Positions 1 through 10,662 of a stretch of 64,000 nt of DNA are shown one piece after another. The DNA is from Bicyclus anynana (Eukaryota; Arthropoda; Insecta; Lepidoptera; Nymphalidae): positions 7,281,355 to 7,345,354 of the forward strand of contig NC_069104.1 of NCBI RefSeq assembly GCF_947172395.1, given 5' to 3'. The notes beneath the pieces were generated by a model, which worked only from the letters and a program-made list of their open reading frames with translations, was not told where the DNA came from and ran no database searches. Numbering within the stretch: position 1 is the stretch's first letter; every line of letters starts with the position of its first letter. Both the position numbers and the translations under genes were made by a program.

Positions 1-166
1 AGCATGGGTTTTTCAGGGTAAAAAGTAAGCCTATGTGATAATCCAGAGTAAAATCTATTTCCATTCCAAATTTCAGCCAAATCGCTTCAGTAGTAGCGGC
101 GTTAAAAAGTAATAAGCATCCAAACAAACATCCATACAAACATTTGCTTTTATAATATTAGTAGGA
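1..166 (-). mobile_element. Hel-A Helitron, cut by window edge
   Basis: The right end reads ...TAATATTAGTAGGA, the reverse complement of the TCCTACTAATATTA Helitron 5' terminus. The body matches the other Hel-A copies (18599-18814, 33368-33748, 37569-37801). The 3' CTAG end lies outside the window. Confidence 0.8.
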
Positions 167-350
167 TTGAACGTCATAAGGCAACTGTCAGCCGCACCAT
201 GCTACACGTTTTAGTCGAACACTATTGACATGTCTACGTGACACCACACGACGCGAGTCGGTTGCGTAGTCGTTACATCACTGTCCTACATACTAGCCAC
301 GTAAGGCCTAGTCCACACCAGCGTCTATCTTTGCCAGTCACTGCACGTAG

Positions 351-839
351 TCTATACGCAGAGTTCCCAACTTAGGGGTTTTCTCCCCAGATTTAGGGGG
401 CAAATAAATGAAATGGGATTTTTTAGGGGTCTGAAATTTTTACGGGTATTTTCAGGGATCTTTTGACTCTTTAATATTTTTAAATTGATGATAATTTTAA
501 TATTTCTTTCTTGGCCTAGCGACCTATAACGACATATAATACGTTATTCTACAACCACTCTGAGGCAATTGGAGGCAATTTTCATCGAATAAAAAAAATT
601 GGTAAATTTGTTCATTGTCAACATGTATGATTTCAAAAAATCTGAATCTTCAGATAAAGACGTAGTATTTTGTCTGTATTAAATATAGACTTTTGAAACG
701 TATGACAGCATATTATTTCTAAATTATTATGAATTTATATTTTTTAGGGGGACAACTCAATAATTAAGGCGATTTTAGGGGTTTTTGACACCAACTTTAG
801 GGATAAATATTTTGGAGAGTTGGTAACACTGCCTATACG
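351..839. mobile_element. hAT-like non-autonomous element with 8-bp target duplication
   Basis: The element spans 359-831. Its ends are CAGAGTTCCCAACT and AGTTGGTAACACTG, an imperfect inverted pair. It is flanked by tctatacg (351-358) and cctatacg (832-839), an 8-bp duplication with one mismatch. CAG termini and 8-bp duplications are hAT hallmarks. The interior is AT-rich, repeats TTTAGGGG-like motifs near both ends, and shows no transposase. Confidence 0.6.
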
Positions 840-1093
840 ATGTGTAAGTATGTCGACCTCAGAGCCGCTGAGGTGAGATCTCTTGCAAAAAGTTCTCGTG
901 AAAAAAGTCTGAATATAAGGTAAAACTTCTCTCAAACCAGCCTGCAAAAGTTTACGTATCATAACAAATCTTGGTTACATTATATTACTTGCCCAAATAG
1001 CTTCCTCATCAATTTACATATGAACTTTTTTGTTAATTAAGTAGTTTTTATTTAGGTATACCTATTTAAATAAATGAAATGTGCATGCGAAGT

Positions 1094-1425
1094 CATCATC
1101 ATCATCATCATCATATCAGCCGATGGACGTCCACTGCAGGACATAGGCCTTTTGTAGGGACTTTCAAACATCACGATACTGAGCCACCTGCATCCAGCGA
1201 ATCTCTGGGACTCGCTTGATGTCGTCAGTCCACCTGGCGGGGGGTCGCCACTCCAGCACTTTGGGATCCCAAACACCATCGGCTCTTCAAACCATTTGCC
1301 CCGCCCATTGCTACTTCAGCCTCACAACTCGTTGAGCTATGTCGGTGACTTTGGTTCTTCTGCGAATCTTCTCATTTCTGTTTCGATCACGCAAAGATAC
1401 TCCTAACACAGTTCGTTCTATCGTG
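1094..1425 (-). mobile_element. RTE-type LINE 3' end
   Basis: Read on the minus strand, this encodes the frame-broken C-terminal tail of an RTE-like endonuclease/reverse transcriptase ORF. Recognisable pieces are RRTKVTDIAQ-like, KLKWQWAGH-like and WDPKVLEW segments, followed by a short 3' end and an (ATG)n tail (seen as atcatcat on plus). It is a 5'-truncated, dead copy. Confidence 0.7.
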
Positions 1426-1644
1426 CAGGCGAAGAGCATAGCTTTATTCATTTTCTTTGTGCTACCCATAGATTACCTTTGGACTCAATGGGTACCGATT
1501 AAAGTTGAGGGATGTTGTGTAACATTCCCATTTTTTTTTGTACACACAGCCAAGGAAGAAGCGAGAAAATTGTTCGCTCTGTAACAAGTCTCATTATGTG
1601 CTTCATATATCTGAACAACTGTACGTACAACAAGACTTTATATA

Positions 1645-1720
1645 GACTTACATAGGCTTACTTTGGGGCTAGATAGTGATGACGTGTGTATTGTTTAAGT
1701 ATATTTATTTATATATTTTT
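1645..1720 (+). mobile_element. SINE-3 3' tail fragment
   Basis: It shares the ttactttggggctagatagtg block and the following tgtattgtttaa with the 3' end of the full SINE-3 at 22553-22820. Confidence 0.55.
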
Positions 1721-2089
1721 TTATTTAAGTGATGATAGGTTCTAACGCCAACTATAGCCTTTCTTGATGAGTACTGTTTACCAACGAACAAATTAAAAAT
1801 AAGGGTATACATCACTAGTCATTTCACACCTAAACATAATTATAATTAACTTGTTCTTAAATTAATAAAAATAAATTTGATTAATAAGCTTAGAAGAATT
1901 AGATATGATTAATATATTTTATATAACATTTTATAAACAAACAATACACAATTGAAAATAAATAAGTTATGAAATGACATGCGTTTTCTACCTTCATTTC
2001 TAATTTTTTTGTTGGTAAACATTACTCATAAAGAAATGCTGTAGTATAGGATATAGCATGGCTTATTTATTTGCCTACCCTTGGTTATA
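1721..2089. other. Unassigned AT-rich stretch
   Basis: No coding signal is visible. The segment 1733-2075 contains inversely related pieces (gatgataggttctaacgcc near 1730; ttggtaaac repeated at 1769 and 2011 in opposite orientation), suggesting a decayed inverted-repeat element, but I cannot define its ends. Confidence 0.3.
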
Positions 2090-2270
2090 CATCATCGTCC
2101 GGAAACAATTTAGCATTACATCTATACCTATAAGGCCAAAGTCTACCCCTAGGCGAAACCTGTACTACTTCAGAAAACATAAATTCCTATATTAATCCAA
2201 ACCGAGAATCAAACCCTGGACCTCTGTAAACTAAGTCAAAAGGTCGTCACAACAACGTGTTACGTCAATC
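2090..2270 (-). mobile_element. tRNA-headed SINE-like relic
   Basis: On the minus strand a Pol III B-box-like AGGGTTTGATTCTC follows a ttagtttacagaggtcc head, the arrangement of lepidopteran tRNA-derived SINEs. Downstream sequence runs to about 2090. Only one copy is seen here, so family membership is uncertain. Confidence 0.4.
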
Positions 2271-2544
2271 AAGATGTGTAGAACTGGCATGTTGTGCTAT
2301 CCACTGTTGCGTGACGCGAAGTCAGAATTGCGTGTCCTTGAATTGCATACATTTGAATTGGTTTCGTAAGAGAAACCCATCGTTTCGGACGGCCGGCCAG
2401 GTCAAGGCCGGGTATTGTATCTATTACTAATTGATTATTATAATATTAATTTAAAAAAGGAAATATAAAAAGGTTTATTTAAATAAAAAAAAAACCAAGA
2501 TCAACTTTCACAGGTACCTACGGGTTGAATAAAGTTATGCCTTT

Positions 2545-2628
2545 TCCAAATAACTCAGCTTCCATCTTAGACTGCACTGTCACTTAACATCAGGTGATAT
2601 CGTAGACTAACTTGATGAAAAAAAAACA
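2545..2628 (+). mobile_element. SINE-1 3' fragment
   Basis: It has the conserved SINE-1 tail (cttccatcttagactgca ... aacatcaggtgatatcgtag) ending in an A-run. The head is missing. Confidence 0.6.
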
Positions 2629-3506
2629 TTAATAATTTTTTTTAATAATGTTTTTTTTTTGTATGCGTGTCGTGTTTAGTCAAACTTATGTATCTTACGT
2701 TTGACTAATTAAGAAAAAAAATAGTTTTTAATACACAAAAATTTTTTAATACACAAAAAAAGCTTGAATTGCTGTAATTACTTTAAGAATAAAAAAAAAG
2801 TTTCTTATAGGCTTCTTCACAGACTAACAAGTAAAAAAAAACTTAAAACCTTTCTTAAATTATCATAAAAAGTGACTTAGTTACAGCTGGTACTTAAAGT
2901 TAATTTGTTATGTGTAATTTTATTTCATAAGAGTTCAAACTAAAAAGGTGATATGATCTTTGACTCAACCGTTGTATTCAAATTCTTATGTCCTTGACAA
3001 ATTTTGGATGTGCTTTCGCATGTAAGTAGTAATATGTTGTTAAGAAACTTGTTTAGTTAATCGTTTAGAACCGTTAGAAATTGAACCTCGCGGTTTAAGA
3101 TAGCCGTTAAATTTAAATATCTCTTTTACTTCACTCTTTAACCCGGCGAGCATGTCCCAGGGTATCTCACACCCTGGTAAAATTTCAATTTATCATACTA
3201 CTATATACTATATACTTATCTACTTCTATGTAAATCATTCAACCCAGACTCTAGATCGAATCAAATGGAATTTCAATGCAGAATTCTATTAGATTTATGA
3301 CCTTATTTTCTATGAATAAATCAAACATAAATTTATTTATTTATTCAAGCTGGCTATTTTATGGTTGCGGCTTTGACTTGACGCTTAAACTCGTGGCAAA
3401 CTATTCTAATATGGCTCAGAGCAAAGAAAATGAGCAGCTTAAGCGGCTCACAGTCACTCGATTTAATCCAATCGTTTACCTAAATATTAAAAAATAAATT
3501 TATCGT
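2629..3506. other. Unassigned non-coding stretch
   Basis: AT-rich. It includes a small A/T palindrome at 2620-2662 and a cccagggtatctcacacc motif (3152-3170) that has a diverged counterpart near 23186. No exon with acceptable splice sites was found on the minus strand, although the next exon of the DM4/12-like gene would be expected in this direction. Confidence 0.4.
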
Positions 3507-3706
3507 CACAATAATATTATAAAGGCGAAAGTTTGTGTGTAAGTGTGTATGTTTGTTCCTCCTTTACGCTGCGGCTACTGAAGCGATTTGGCTGAAATTT
3601 GGAATTGAAATAGATTTTACTCTTGATAAACACATAAGCTACTTTTCATCCCGGAAAAGGCCATAGTTACCACGAGATTTGTGAAAAACTGATTTAATAC
3701 GTAAAT
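3507..3706 (+). mobile_element. Hel-A Helitron, 3'-truncated
   Basis: It starts at aataatattataaaggcg and follows the Hel-A body through catcccgg and gtgaaaaactga. The terminal hairpin and CTAG are lost. Confidence 0.7.
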
Positions 3707-3772
3707 TAATTTATTGATTCATTCAATCAATGAATCAATCGATCAATCATTCATTTTCTTAGGCTTGCTTAC

Positions 3773-3968
3773 CTGAATACATCAGACCAATTCATCTGTG
3801 GTCGCGGCTGTGATCGCGCTCTGGTTGCATAGTGCGCGCACACTCTCTCAAACACGCAGGCTCGCGCGCCGAACTCTCCTACGATGTACTTCTCTACTTC
3901 TTGCGAGTCATACGGCTCGGAGTCACTCGCTAAAGTCAACTCGCGACGATTTCTGGAGCGGTATGTAG
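3773..3968 (-). CDS. Internal exon of a DM4/12-like secreted protein gene
   Basis: A 196-nt minus-strand exon. Upstream is a pyrimidine-rich acceptor (tctctctttgatttcag), downstream a consensus donor (CAG|GTAAGC at 3773/3772). It is entered after codon position 1 and left after position 2. It encodes about 64 residues, including YDSQEVEKYIVGEFGARAC and a second Cys six residues later (ACVFERVC), and ends in NWSDVF. A Gly-rich approach, then R-x-C, then C-x5-C resembles the conserved DM4/12 segment (insect-specific, secreted, function unknown). The family call is from memory of the pattern, not from a search. The entry phase fits both first exons at 10372-10546 and 12525-12708; a split codon G|CT would give Ala at the junction. 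The terminal exon is not in the window or not recognised. The exon is likely real; joining it to those first exons is inference. Confidence 0.65.
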
Positions 3969-4696
3969 CTGAAATCAAAGAGAGATTTATAATTAGAAAT
4001 AGCTACGTAATTCAAGAAGGAAGCCCCAGCCTACTTTACGGCACCCTATCAATAGCGGTGTAAACCTTACCAGAAAATCGCGAGCGGACTGATTTACAAA
4101 ATTTTGAAAATGATAAAGAGCTGATGATAAAGTAGCTTAGCGTTTTTATGTATTTGTAGGTATTTTAATATTTTCCTTAATAAAACCCAACCCGTATAGA
4201 TAGTAGTGGGGTCCCATTTCTTCATTTGCACCAGGTTACCTAGCTACGCTGCTGCATATTAGATGGGCTGATAGCTGCTGGTAAGCCAGCTAGTTAGCTT
4301 GGTACCCAGCAGCGGCTGGTCTATCGGCTGATGTAATAATTAGTGATTAAATCTACTTGGACCTTGCTCACGAGATTACCGCCATGTGGAATGTTGAGTC
4401 AACTATTATTGTTCTGATAGTGGTTGTGTGATAGTCAATGGTCTTATAGCGAAAAACTTTGACCGTAAAAAGCTTTCGCTTAACTTTTGGATCAGGAGTC
4501 GGATACAGAAGGCAGTGATTCTTCAGACGGCGCGTATAGTAAGGAAGAGGAGGAGGTGCTTGGGCACTCAAATGTCCCGCAGCGGGAGGGTTAATTACTT
4601 TTTGTAAATTTTTAATAGTTTTTGTATTATATTTTGTCTTAATAACATTGTTAAAAATGTAAAAAATAAGAGAGTAATTTAATCTCAATCTACTTG

Positions 4697-4832
4697 GTTT
4701 TTTGGGAATCACGCGGGCTAAAAAGTAGCTTATGTGTTAATCCATGATATAATCTACTTCCATTCCAAGTTTCAGCCAAATCAACTCAGTACTTTTTGCA
4801 TGAAACAAACGTGCATATAAACTTATATTAAA
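4697..4832 (-). mobile_element. Hel-A fragment
   Basis: It matches Hel-A from aaaaagtagcttatgtgttaa to the atataaac stretch; both termini are lost. Confidence 0.55.
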
Positions 4833-4837
4833 GTAGC

Positions 4838-5025
4838 CAACACTCTGCGGTTTTACTCGCGTAGCTCCCGTTCCTTGAGTCAACGGGGATAAAATATAGC
4901 CTATCACACTCAAAAATGTCATTGCTTTCCAATGGTAAAAGAATTCTCAAAATCGGTTTAGTAGATCCAGAGATTACCGTCTACAACACCACAAAATTTA
5001 CCTCTTTTTAGATAGGTACTAATAT
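4838..5025 (-). mobile_element. Hel-B Helitron fragment
   Basis: It has Hel-B landmarks in order: ctgcggttttactcgcgtag, gggataaaatatagcctat, aatcggtttagtagatccag, then acctctttttagat near the degraded 5' end. Confidence 0.6.
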
Positions 5026-5365
5026 CAAGTATAGATTCTTCAGCATTATGTCTTGAAAATCTAGCTCGAAGTTTCTTAGCGGAATATAATTTCCTCAGTA
5101 AATCTCTCTTAGTAGCAACCCGAGGAATTCGTTCGTTCTATCGATATCCGCGAAATCCTCCCGTCCGAAAGCTTCTTCAAATAGTTTTTCCAACTTCGAA
5201 CACAATCAAGAACAATTTGTTTTGTGCGCCATATTGTTTTATTTGACCTGGAAATCGGCCAGAAGTAGCTAAGTTATAAAAATTGCCTGGAAAAGTTATT
5301 CGAGTGTTTTATTTCGTTTAACCTACTTATGACTTGTTGTTTATCTTTATCTATGCAGTATTTTG
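5026..5365. other. Unassigned stretch
   Basis: No repeat partner or exon recognised. Locally less AT-rich around 5110-5180. Confidence 0.3.
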
Positions 5366-5645
5366 GAGCGAGCTATGCTTGGAGTTTCTCTGCGTGATCG
5401 AATCAGAAATGAGCAGATCAGCAGACGAACCAAAGTCACTGACATAGCTCAGCGAGTCACGAAGTTGAAGTGACAATGGGTGGGCCACATAGTTCGAAGA
5501 GCCGATGAACGTTGGGATCCCAAGGTGCTGGAATGGCGACCCTTCCACTAGGTGGACTGAGTACATTACTGAAGACAGCTCGAGGCCGTTGTTTTTGGAA
5601 GTCCATGCAAGGTGCCTGTGTCCAGCAGTGGACGTCGCCTGATAA
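5366..5645 (+). mobile_element. RTE-type LINE 3' end
   Basis: The plus strand carries the same tail as 1094-1425: AGRRTKVTDIAQRV-like, then KWQWVGHIVRRA-like, WDPKVLEW and a terminal ctgtgtccagcagtggacgt block. A TGA interrupts the frame near 5472 and there are frameshifts. It ends at gataaggtaaggtaagg. Confidence 0.7.
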
Positions 5646-5674
5646 GGTAAGGTAAGGGATGCAGTATTTACTGC

Positions 5675-5856
5675 CTCGTTGGTCCATTGGACCGTTGCTT
5701 ATCCTTCAGGGCTTCTCATGAAGTTTTGAGTTCGAACCCTGGGTCAGGCTGACCCAGAAATGAAATACCGAATTTTACTTTATTTTAATACATTGACAGT
5801 AAAAATTCTCAGCCCGGAGTTTGGAAATTGGTGTTGGTATAACCCAAAAGCATACT
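5675..5856 (+). mobile_element. SINE-4 5' portion
   Basis: It has a tRNA-like head with A-box-like ttggtccattgg and B-box-like GAGTTCGAACCCTGG, then a cccagaaatgaaataccgaa body. The body matches the start of the copy at 14868-15160. Confidence 0.55.
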
Positions 5857-5866
5857 GGATGTTTTT

Positions 5867-5975
5867 TTTTATTAATTGACAAGTTAGCACTTCACTGGAA
5901 TCTCAACTGATGTAAGGTGACTTTGTTTTTTATTCTTTACAAGTTAGCCCTTGACTACAATCCCATCTGTAATAA
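5867..5975 (-). mobile_element. Two SINE-1 3' tail fragments
   Basis: Two short minus-strand SINE-1 tails in a row, each beginning with a T-run and acaagttagc(a/c)ctt (5869 and 5929). They look like a partial tandem duplication of the tail. Confidence 0.55.
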
Positions 5976-6095
5976 AAAAAAATTCAACCGACTTCCAACA
6001 CATTAATTAACCTAAACTAAAAAGCCAAAAATAACATTGTATCTATGCTACCTTTTGAACAGTTTGAAAGCGGTGCCAATCCAGTGTCGTAATAA
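5976..6095 (+). mobile_element. TIR-E 5' end
   Basis: It begins near attcaaccgacttccaac, then aactaaaaagccaaaaataac and a gcggtgccaatccagtg motif. It is colinear with the left half of the complete TIR-E at 56484-56876. Confidence 0.55.
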
Positions 6096-6994
6096 ATTAT
6101 TCTACGGGACCCTACAATGCGCGAGGCCCGACACGCACTTTTAACGTTACTTCTCTTGCTCTACTAACACTATCATTGCATGAATAACTCTAATAACATG
6201 GTACAACAATTCAAGTGCGTAGTAATCGGTTTCATGTTGTAACAAATAGACCTGTGTAACTGGTTCTATACATACATATTTATGTAGACAAACATATAGT
6301 TTAGGTCGTTATAAATGTAATATATTTGGCGAAACGAAAATTGCGGTAGTTATATACGGTAGTTTGTTATGTAAATCTGAAGATAATATTATAATGTTAC
6401 CTACTACTTATTATATGACTATAATTAAAATATGAATTTTAGATCTTTTATAATCATAATGGGGATGCTGACTAGGTTTGAATATATTGATTTTTATGAT
6501 ACATTCGGGTAATTAGGGTCAATGTTAACTAATTTATACATAAAAAGAAAATATTGTCTGGATATTTGCAAAATAAATGAGATTATAAAATTTCAAAAGC
6601 TATTAAAAATCTTTTATCGTAATTAGAAGAAAATTCATACAGTTTTAGCTTCCTTACATTGAATGTGACATTTTTTAATAAATAAACTATATACATAAAC
6701 GCACAAATAACAAACAAACAAACAAACACACATACAAATCTAACGATCATTACATTACCTACGACGTCATAAGTTCGTGCCATTTTGTATAGGGCGTTTT
6801 TCAGGGATCCGCGTCAGCGCCGCAAATCTGACCCTTTAAATCCCTGTAGCTCCGAAAGTAATGATCGCAGATACCCTGTTTCTCTTACAAAATTGCTTTA
6901 CTATTAGCATACTTCAAATTTATATACAATTTAAAAAAGTGTCATCATCCCTATTACTGTAATCTAAAATAATATGAATATAACAACTTGGTAA
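6096..6994. other. Unassigned AT-rich stretch
   Basis: No recognised repeat. The longest reading frame (6583-6783, minus) is rich in Phe/Val from simple (caaa)n sequence at 6710-6725 and has no supporting splice or domain signal. Confidence 0.35.
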
Positions 6995-7173
6995 TCTATA
7001 GTAATATTATAAAGAGGTAAATGGTATTGTATCTCTGGATCTACAGAAGTGATTTTAAAAATTCTTTTACCACTAGGAAGCCACGTTATTTGTGAGTGTC
7101 ATTAGCTATATTTTATCCTCGTATTCTCACAGGTACGGGTACCACGCGGGTGAAAACGCGGGTCGTCGGCTAG
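6995..7173 (+). mobile_element. Complete Hel-B Helitron
   Basis: It starts TCTATAGTAATATTATAAAG and ends with a short GC hairpin and CTAG (7170-7173). It is flanked by A (6994) and T (7174), as expected for insertion between A and T. It is 179 bp with no coding capacity. Confidence 0.8.
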
Positions 7174-7264
7174 TTACTAATATCTTTAAGTATGAGTAAT
7201 GATTCATATGTTTATCACACAAATATTTTCAAGCTGTGGTACTCAAACCTATGTACTTGTATGT

Positions 7265-7450
7265 AGTTCTACCGGTAAAGACGTACCGTCAAGCGATTTA
7301 ACGTTCCGATACGATGTCGTCTAGAAACCGAAAGGGGTGTGGATTTTCATCCTCCTCCTAACAAGATAACCCACTTCTATCTTAGATTGCATCATCACTT
7401 ACCATCAGGTAAGATTGTATTCAAGGGGTTATTTGTAAAAAAAAAAGTTA
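7265..7450 (+). mobile_element. SINE-1, 5'-truncated
   Basis: It starts in the ctaccggtaaagacgtaccg block and runs to the A-rich tail at about 7450. The tRNA-like head is absent. Confidence 0.75.
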
Positions 7451-7499
7451 GAAACTCACTGCTCACTACAACACCGGCGGTCAAATAAAGTGTAGCTAA

Positions 7500-7568
7500 T
7501 AATTAAAAAAAAAACATACATACAGTCGAACGTACAACCTCCTCCTTTTTGGAAATCGGTTAAAAATA
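7500..7568 (+). mobile_element. TIR-E 3' end
   Basis: Terminal block aacctcctcctttttggaaa followed by tcggttaaaaata. Only the right end is present. Confidence 0.5.
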
Positions 7569-7569
7569 C

Positions 7570-8026
7570 GATTCAATCTATATTAATCACAGTGAAATCT
7601 ACGTAACCTACATAATTAAGCTAGTAAAATATAGCATAAGTTCCACCGGCGTAGTTCGCGTTCCCATGGGAATACGTGCTTAAAATATAGCTTATGTTAC
7701 TTGATAAAGATAGAACTTTTTAATTGTGAAAGAATTATTAAAATCAATCGAATAGTTTTTGAGTTAAAACGAAATCGACAAACAGTCCTATATACTTTAT
7801 ACAACCTACTATCTTAGCTTTTCAGAGAATATCAATAATTATGGCAAGCATATTATTATTGATATTATCAATTACTAATTAATTAATTAATATGCCAATA
7901 ATAATATAATCAACGATAATCTCGTATTAATATCGACACGGCAACAGCAAATAGCTCAATTATATGCAATTCAATAAGCTTAAGCGATATTAACACTAGC
8001 CTACTCGTATAACACAAGTACTTAAA
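7570..8026. other. Unassigned AT-rich stretch
   Basis: It contains a Hel-B-like fragment (7620-7760: ccaccggcgtagttcgcgtt, aaaatatagcttatg) and an AT-rich imperfect palindrome around 7845-7920. Confidence 0.4.
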
Positions 8027-8093
8027 TTAAAAAAAAACATACTAACAGCCAAACGTAGAACCTCCTCCTTTTTGGAAGTCGGTTAAAAAGTTA
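8027..8093 (+). mobile_element. TIR-E 3' end
   Basis: gaacctcctcctttttggaa then gtcggttaaaaag; a second solo right end of the family. Confidence 0.5.
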
Positions 8094-8554
8094 CGGCACT
8101 ACGGCAAAGTAAAGTTTTCAGTAAAATGGATTTAAAAAACAATTTCGTAACATCCAGACATACTGTCGCAATATTCTTTTTTCCTTTGTATGGCAGAAGA
8201 ATACACGATTTAACTCTTCTTAGAGTTATTTCAGATCACATGATAAATTCTAACGTCTTCATAATTCTGTGATCTAAAACTGATTGTACATCGTATAGAC
8301 AATTCTCTATGATACATAGAAATCAGTTAGCTATATGTTATGAAGTATTTATTAGTATTAGAGGTCAAGCCAGCCTGCTTCGCTAAAAACTGTCCTAGCC
8401 CAGAAATGGGGACGACGTTAGACTGAGACCTTTTCGACCATATTTATAAACATAGATTAAAATTTAAGCATCAAAGTACTTCAAAGTACAGTGATCTTCT
8501 AATAGTAGTGATTAGGACTGCTTTACTATGTAGCAGTTTGATGCTAAACTTTTA
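8094..8554. other. Unassigned stretch
   Basis: No gene or repeat partner was recognised in this segment. Confidence 0.3.
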
Positions 8555-8870
8555 TTAATTTTTTTTCTTTTTATTCTTTTTTTACAAGTTAGCCCTTGAC
8601 TACAATCTCACCTGATGGTAAGTGATGATGCAGTCTGAGATGGAATCGGGCTAACTTGTTAGGACGAGGATGAAAATCCACACCGTACTGGAACGCTACA
8701 TCGCTTGGCGGTACGTCTTTGCCGGTAGGGTGGTAAATAGCCACGGACGAGGCCTCCCACCAGCCAGACCTGGACAAATTATGAAAATCTCAGTCTGCCC
8801 AGCCGGAAATCGAACCCAGGATCTCCGTCTTGTAAATCCACCGCGCATACCACTGCGCCACGGAGGCCGT
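8555..8870 (-). mobile_element. Full-length SINE-1
   Basis: The tRNA-like head is at the right: GGCCTCCGTGGCGCAGTGG (A box) and a degenerate B box (gggttcgatttcc) on the minus strand. The Metulj-like body follows, with a T-run (A tail) at 8555-8590. Confidence 0.8.
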
Positions 8871-8917
8871 CAAAAACCTCCTAAATACTCTTTGATTTAT
8901 TTGAATCGTTTTAGCGA

Positions 8918-9090
8918 GCAAGCGATTTAGTGTTCCGGTACGATGCCGTGTAGAAACCGAAAGGGGTTTTTTCATCCTCCTCCTAACAAGTTAGCCCGCT
9001 TCCATCTTAGACTGCATCATCACTTACCATCAGGTGAGTTTGTAGTCAAGGGCTAACTTGTAAAGAATAAAAAAAAAAGGTAAAAAAATA
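8918..9090 (+). mobile_element. SINE-1, 5'-truncated, inverted relative to its neighbour
   Basis: It starts at caagcgatttagtgttccgg and ends in an A-rich tail. It lies 48 bp from the head of the opposite-strand copy at 8555-8870. Confidence 0.75.
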
Positions 9091-9392
9091 AAAAAAAAAC
9101 ATCATCATATCAATACAAGAGCAATATAAAAACCAATTTGCGAGATAAGAGACGTTAACAGACAGCCCGTATGAATTCCGCCTGTCGCGTATGTGAACGC
9201 GCGAATGCATATTCACACATGGTTTATAGCCTTTTATTTGCGAAACGGCCGTAAAAGCCTACAAAACGTTTGTTTTACGCTGGGCAGTCACGTTTGCATT
9301 TTTAAATATTTGAATTATCGTTTTATTTATCAAGCGTCAATGGTTTTTATTAAGAACATTTCTCACTTTTCATTATCATCCGCATACCAACT

Positions 9393-9499
9393 AGACAAGT
9401 TAGCCCTTGACTGCGGTCTTTGGCTGGTAAGAGGCCACGATATCGTACCGGAACGCTAAATCGCTTGGCGGTACGTCTTTGCCCAAAAGGGTGGTAATG
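9393..9499 (-). mobile_element. Internally deleted SINE-1
   Basis: It joins the tail block acaagttagcccttgactgc directly to the mid-body gtaccggaacgctaaatcgc, with roughly 100 bp missing. Confidence 0.65.
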
Positions 9500-9535
9500 C
9501 AGCACCTTGACAGACAGACAGATAAACATACCGAC

Positions 9536-9810
9536 ATTTTTTTAAATATAATATTTGCCATGTTTTTTAGCACCCTTACATTAGCTTCACTTGTAACTAA
9601 CTATGTATGTATGTAATATATGTATGGAATTGTCACGTGACTTAAATCCAATATGGCGGACGCCCAAGATAGTGGACAGGCTATTTGAAATGCACCCCCA
9701 TGATATGAGTTATAAAAAGAAAGTGTTGAAAGTGTGCTGTCCGGAATAGGAAAAAACTCCATTTGTAATTTATAATTTAAAAAAGCGTGTTTTTTAGATT
9801 TTTACCCGAC
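9536..9810 (+). mobile_element. Repeat family F copy
   Basis: It has landmarks shared with 45883-46310 and (inverted) 53690-54060: atccaatatggcggac, tttgaaatgcacccccatga, a ctgtccggaata block and a final aaaagcgtgtttttt. No TIR or coding region was identified. Confidence 0.6.
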
Positions 9811-9968
9811 TGCGTCAGAAAGAGGGTAATGTTTTTAAACTATTATAATATTATTTAATATGACTAATTCCCATTCTCCTCCAAGTAGTCAAAAAAATAT
9901 TATGTTAGGAGGATATCCGATAATAGTCCAGCGGGCTGGAATCGAACCAACACTTCTTGATGACGAGT
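9811..9968 (-). mobile_element. SINE-5 copy
   Basis: On the minus strand the B-box-like TGGTTCGATTCCAGC follows a gactcgtcatcaagaagtg head, then a ggactattatcggatatcc block and tccattctcctccaagtag on plus. It is paired with the copy at 20690-20835. Confidence 0.5.
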
Positions 9969-10013
9969 CCGGCCCATTTACCTTTGAGCTTTTAAAAAGT
10001 TTGATATTATGTA

Positions 10014-10326
10014 TCATCATCATCATCATTATCAACCCATATACGGCTCACTGCTAAGCACGAGTCTCCTGTAAGAATGAGTAGGATTAGTCCATAACGC
10101 TGGCATAGTGCGGATTAGCAAATTTCACACACGTTGAGAACTAAGAAATTTCTAAAGTATGCAGGTTTACTCACGATGTTATACCTTCACCATTTGAGAC
10201 ACGTGATATTTAATTTCTTAAAATGCACAAAACTCAAAAGTTGGAGATGCATGCCCCCGACCGGATTCGAACCTACGCCCTCCGAATCGAAGGCAGAGGT
10301 CATATCCACTTAGCAATCACATCTCA
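10014..10326 (-). mobile_element. SINE-2 copy
   Basis: The tRNA-like head is at the right end (agaggtcatatcc, B box GGTTCGAATCCGGTC on minus). The tail at the left is (ATG)n-like. It lies in the intron just downstream of the proximal first exon. Confidence 0.75.
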
Positions 10327-10371
10327 CGCTATTATGTATAATTGTATAGATACGGAATATTATCAACTCAC

Positions 10372-10546
10372 CAGGACTTAGCGAATAGGACAACTTTTTC
10401 AAAAAATTCGTCAACTTAACAGTCCCAACTATGAAAGGAAAACCGACTAACTGCACTGGCAATTCAAAAGGCGTTTCTTGACCATTCACAATATTGGAAT
10501 TAACGAAAAAAACAAAATACAATGACAGAATAATAGGGTACTTCAT
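10372..10546 (-). CDS. Proximal alternative first exon, secreted protein
   Basis: It starts at ATG 10546-10544 in an aacaATGa context and encodes 58 residues plus one base, ending at donor G|GTGAGT (10372/10371). The N-terminus is a clear signal peptide (MKYPIILSLYFVFFVNSN...), probably cut near NG|QE. It is followed by FELPVQLVGFPFIVGTVKLT and then NFLKKLSYSLSP. The distal exon (12525-12708) shares FELPVQL-x-GFPFI, TNF-x-KKLSY and SPG at the splice point. Same strand, same intron phase and a matching promoter layout indicate duplication. Splicing to the DM4/12-like exon at 3773-3968 would keep frame across a 6.4-kb intron. I do not recognise the LPVQL segment itself. The alternative is two adjacent genes, one or both decayed. 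Confidence 0.7.
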
Positions 10547-10654
10547 TGTTAATTATTTAGGAATATTTAAGTTAAGTTACAATTTTTTTCGATCAACACT
10601 TGCTGAACACAAAGTATGACGTATAACCATTATACGTCCACTTTTACAGATACA

Positions 10655-10662
10655 CTTTTATA
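10655..10662 (-). promoter_or_regulatory. Candidate TATA box, proximal promoter
   Basis: TATAAAAG followed by TGTA, whose first T lies 116 nt upstream of the proximal ATG. The distal exon has TATAGAAGTGT at exactly the same distance. The start of transcription is not identified. Confidence 0.4.

Noticed and set aside
1339..1584. An 81-codon plus-strand reading frame
   Set aside because: It is the antisense of the RTE LINE tail and then runs into AT-rich sequence; no independent coding evidence.
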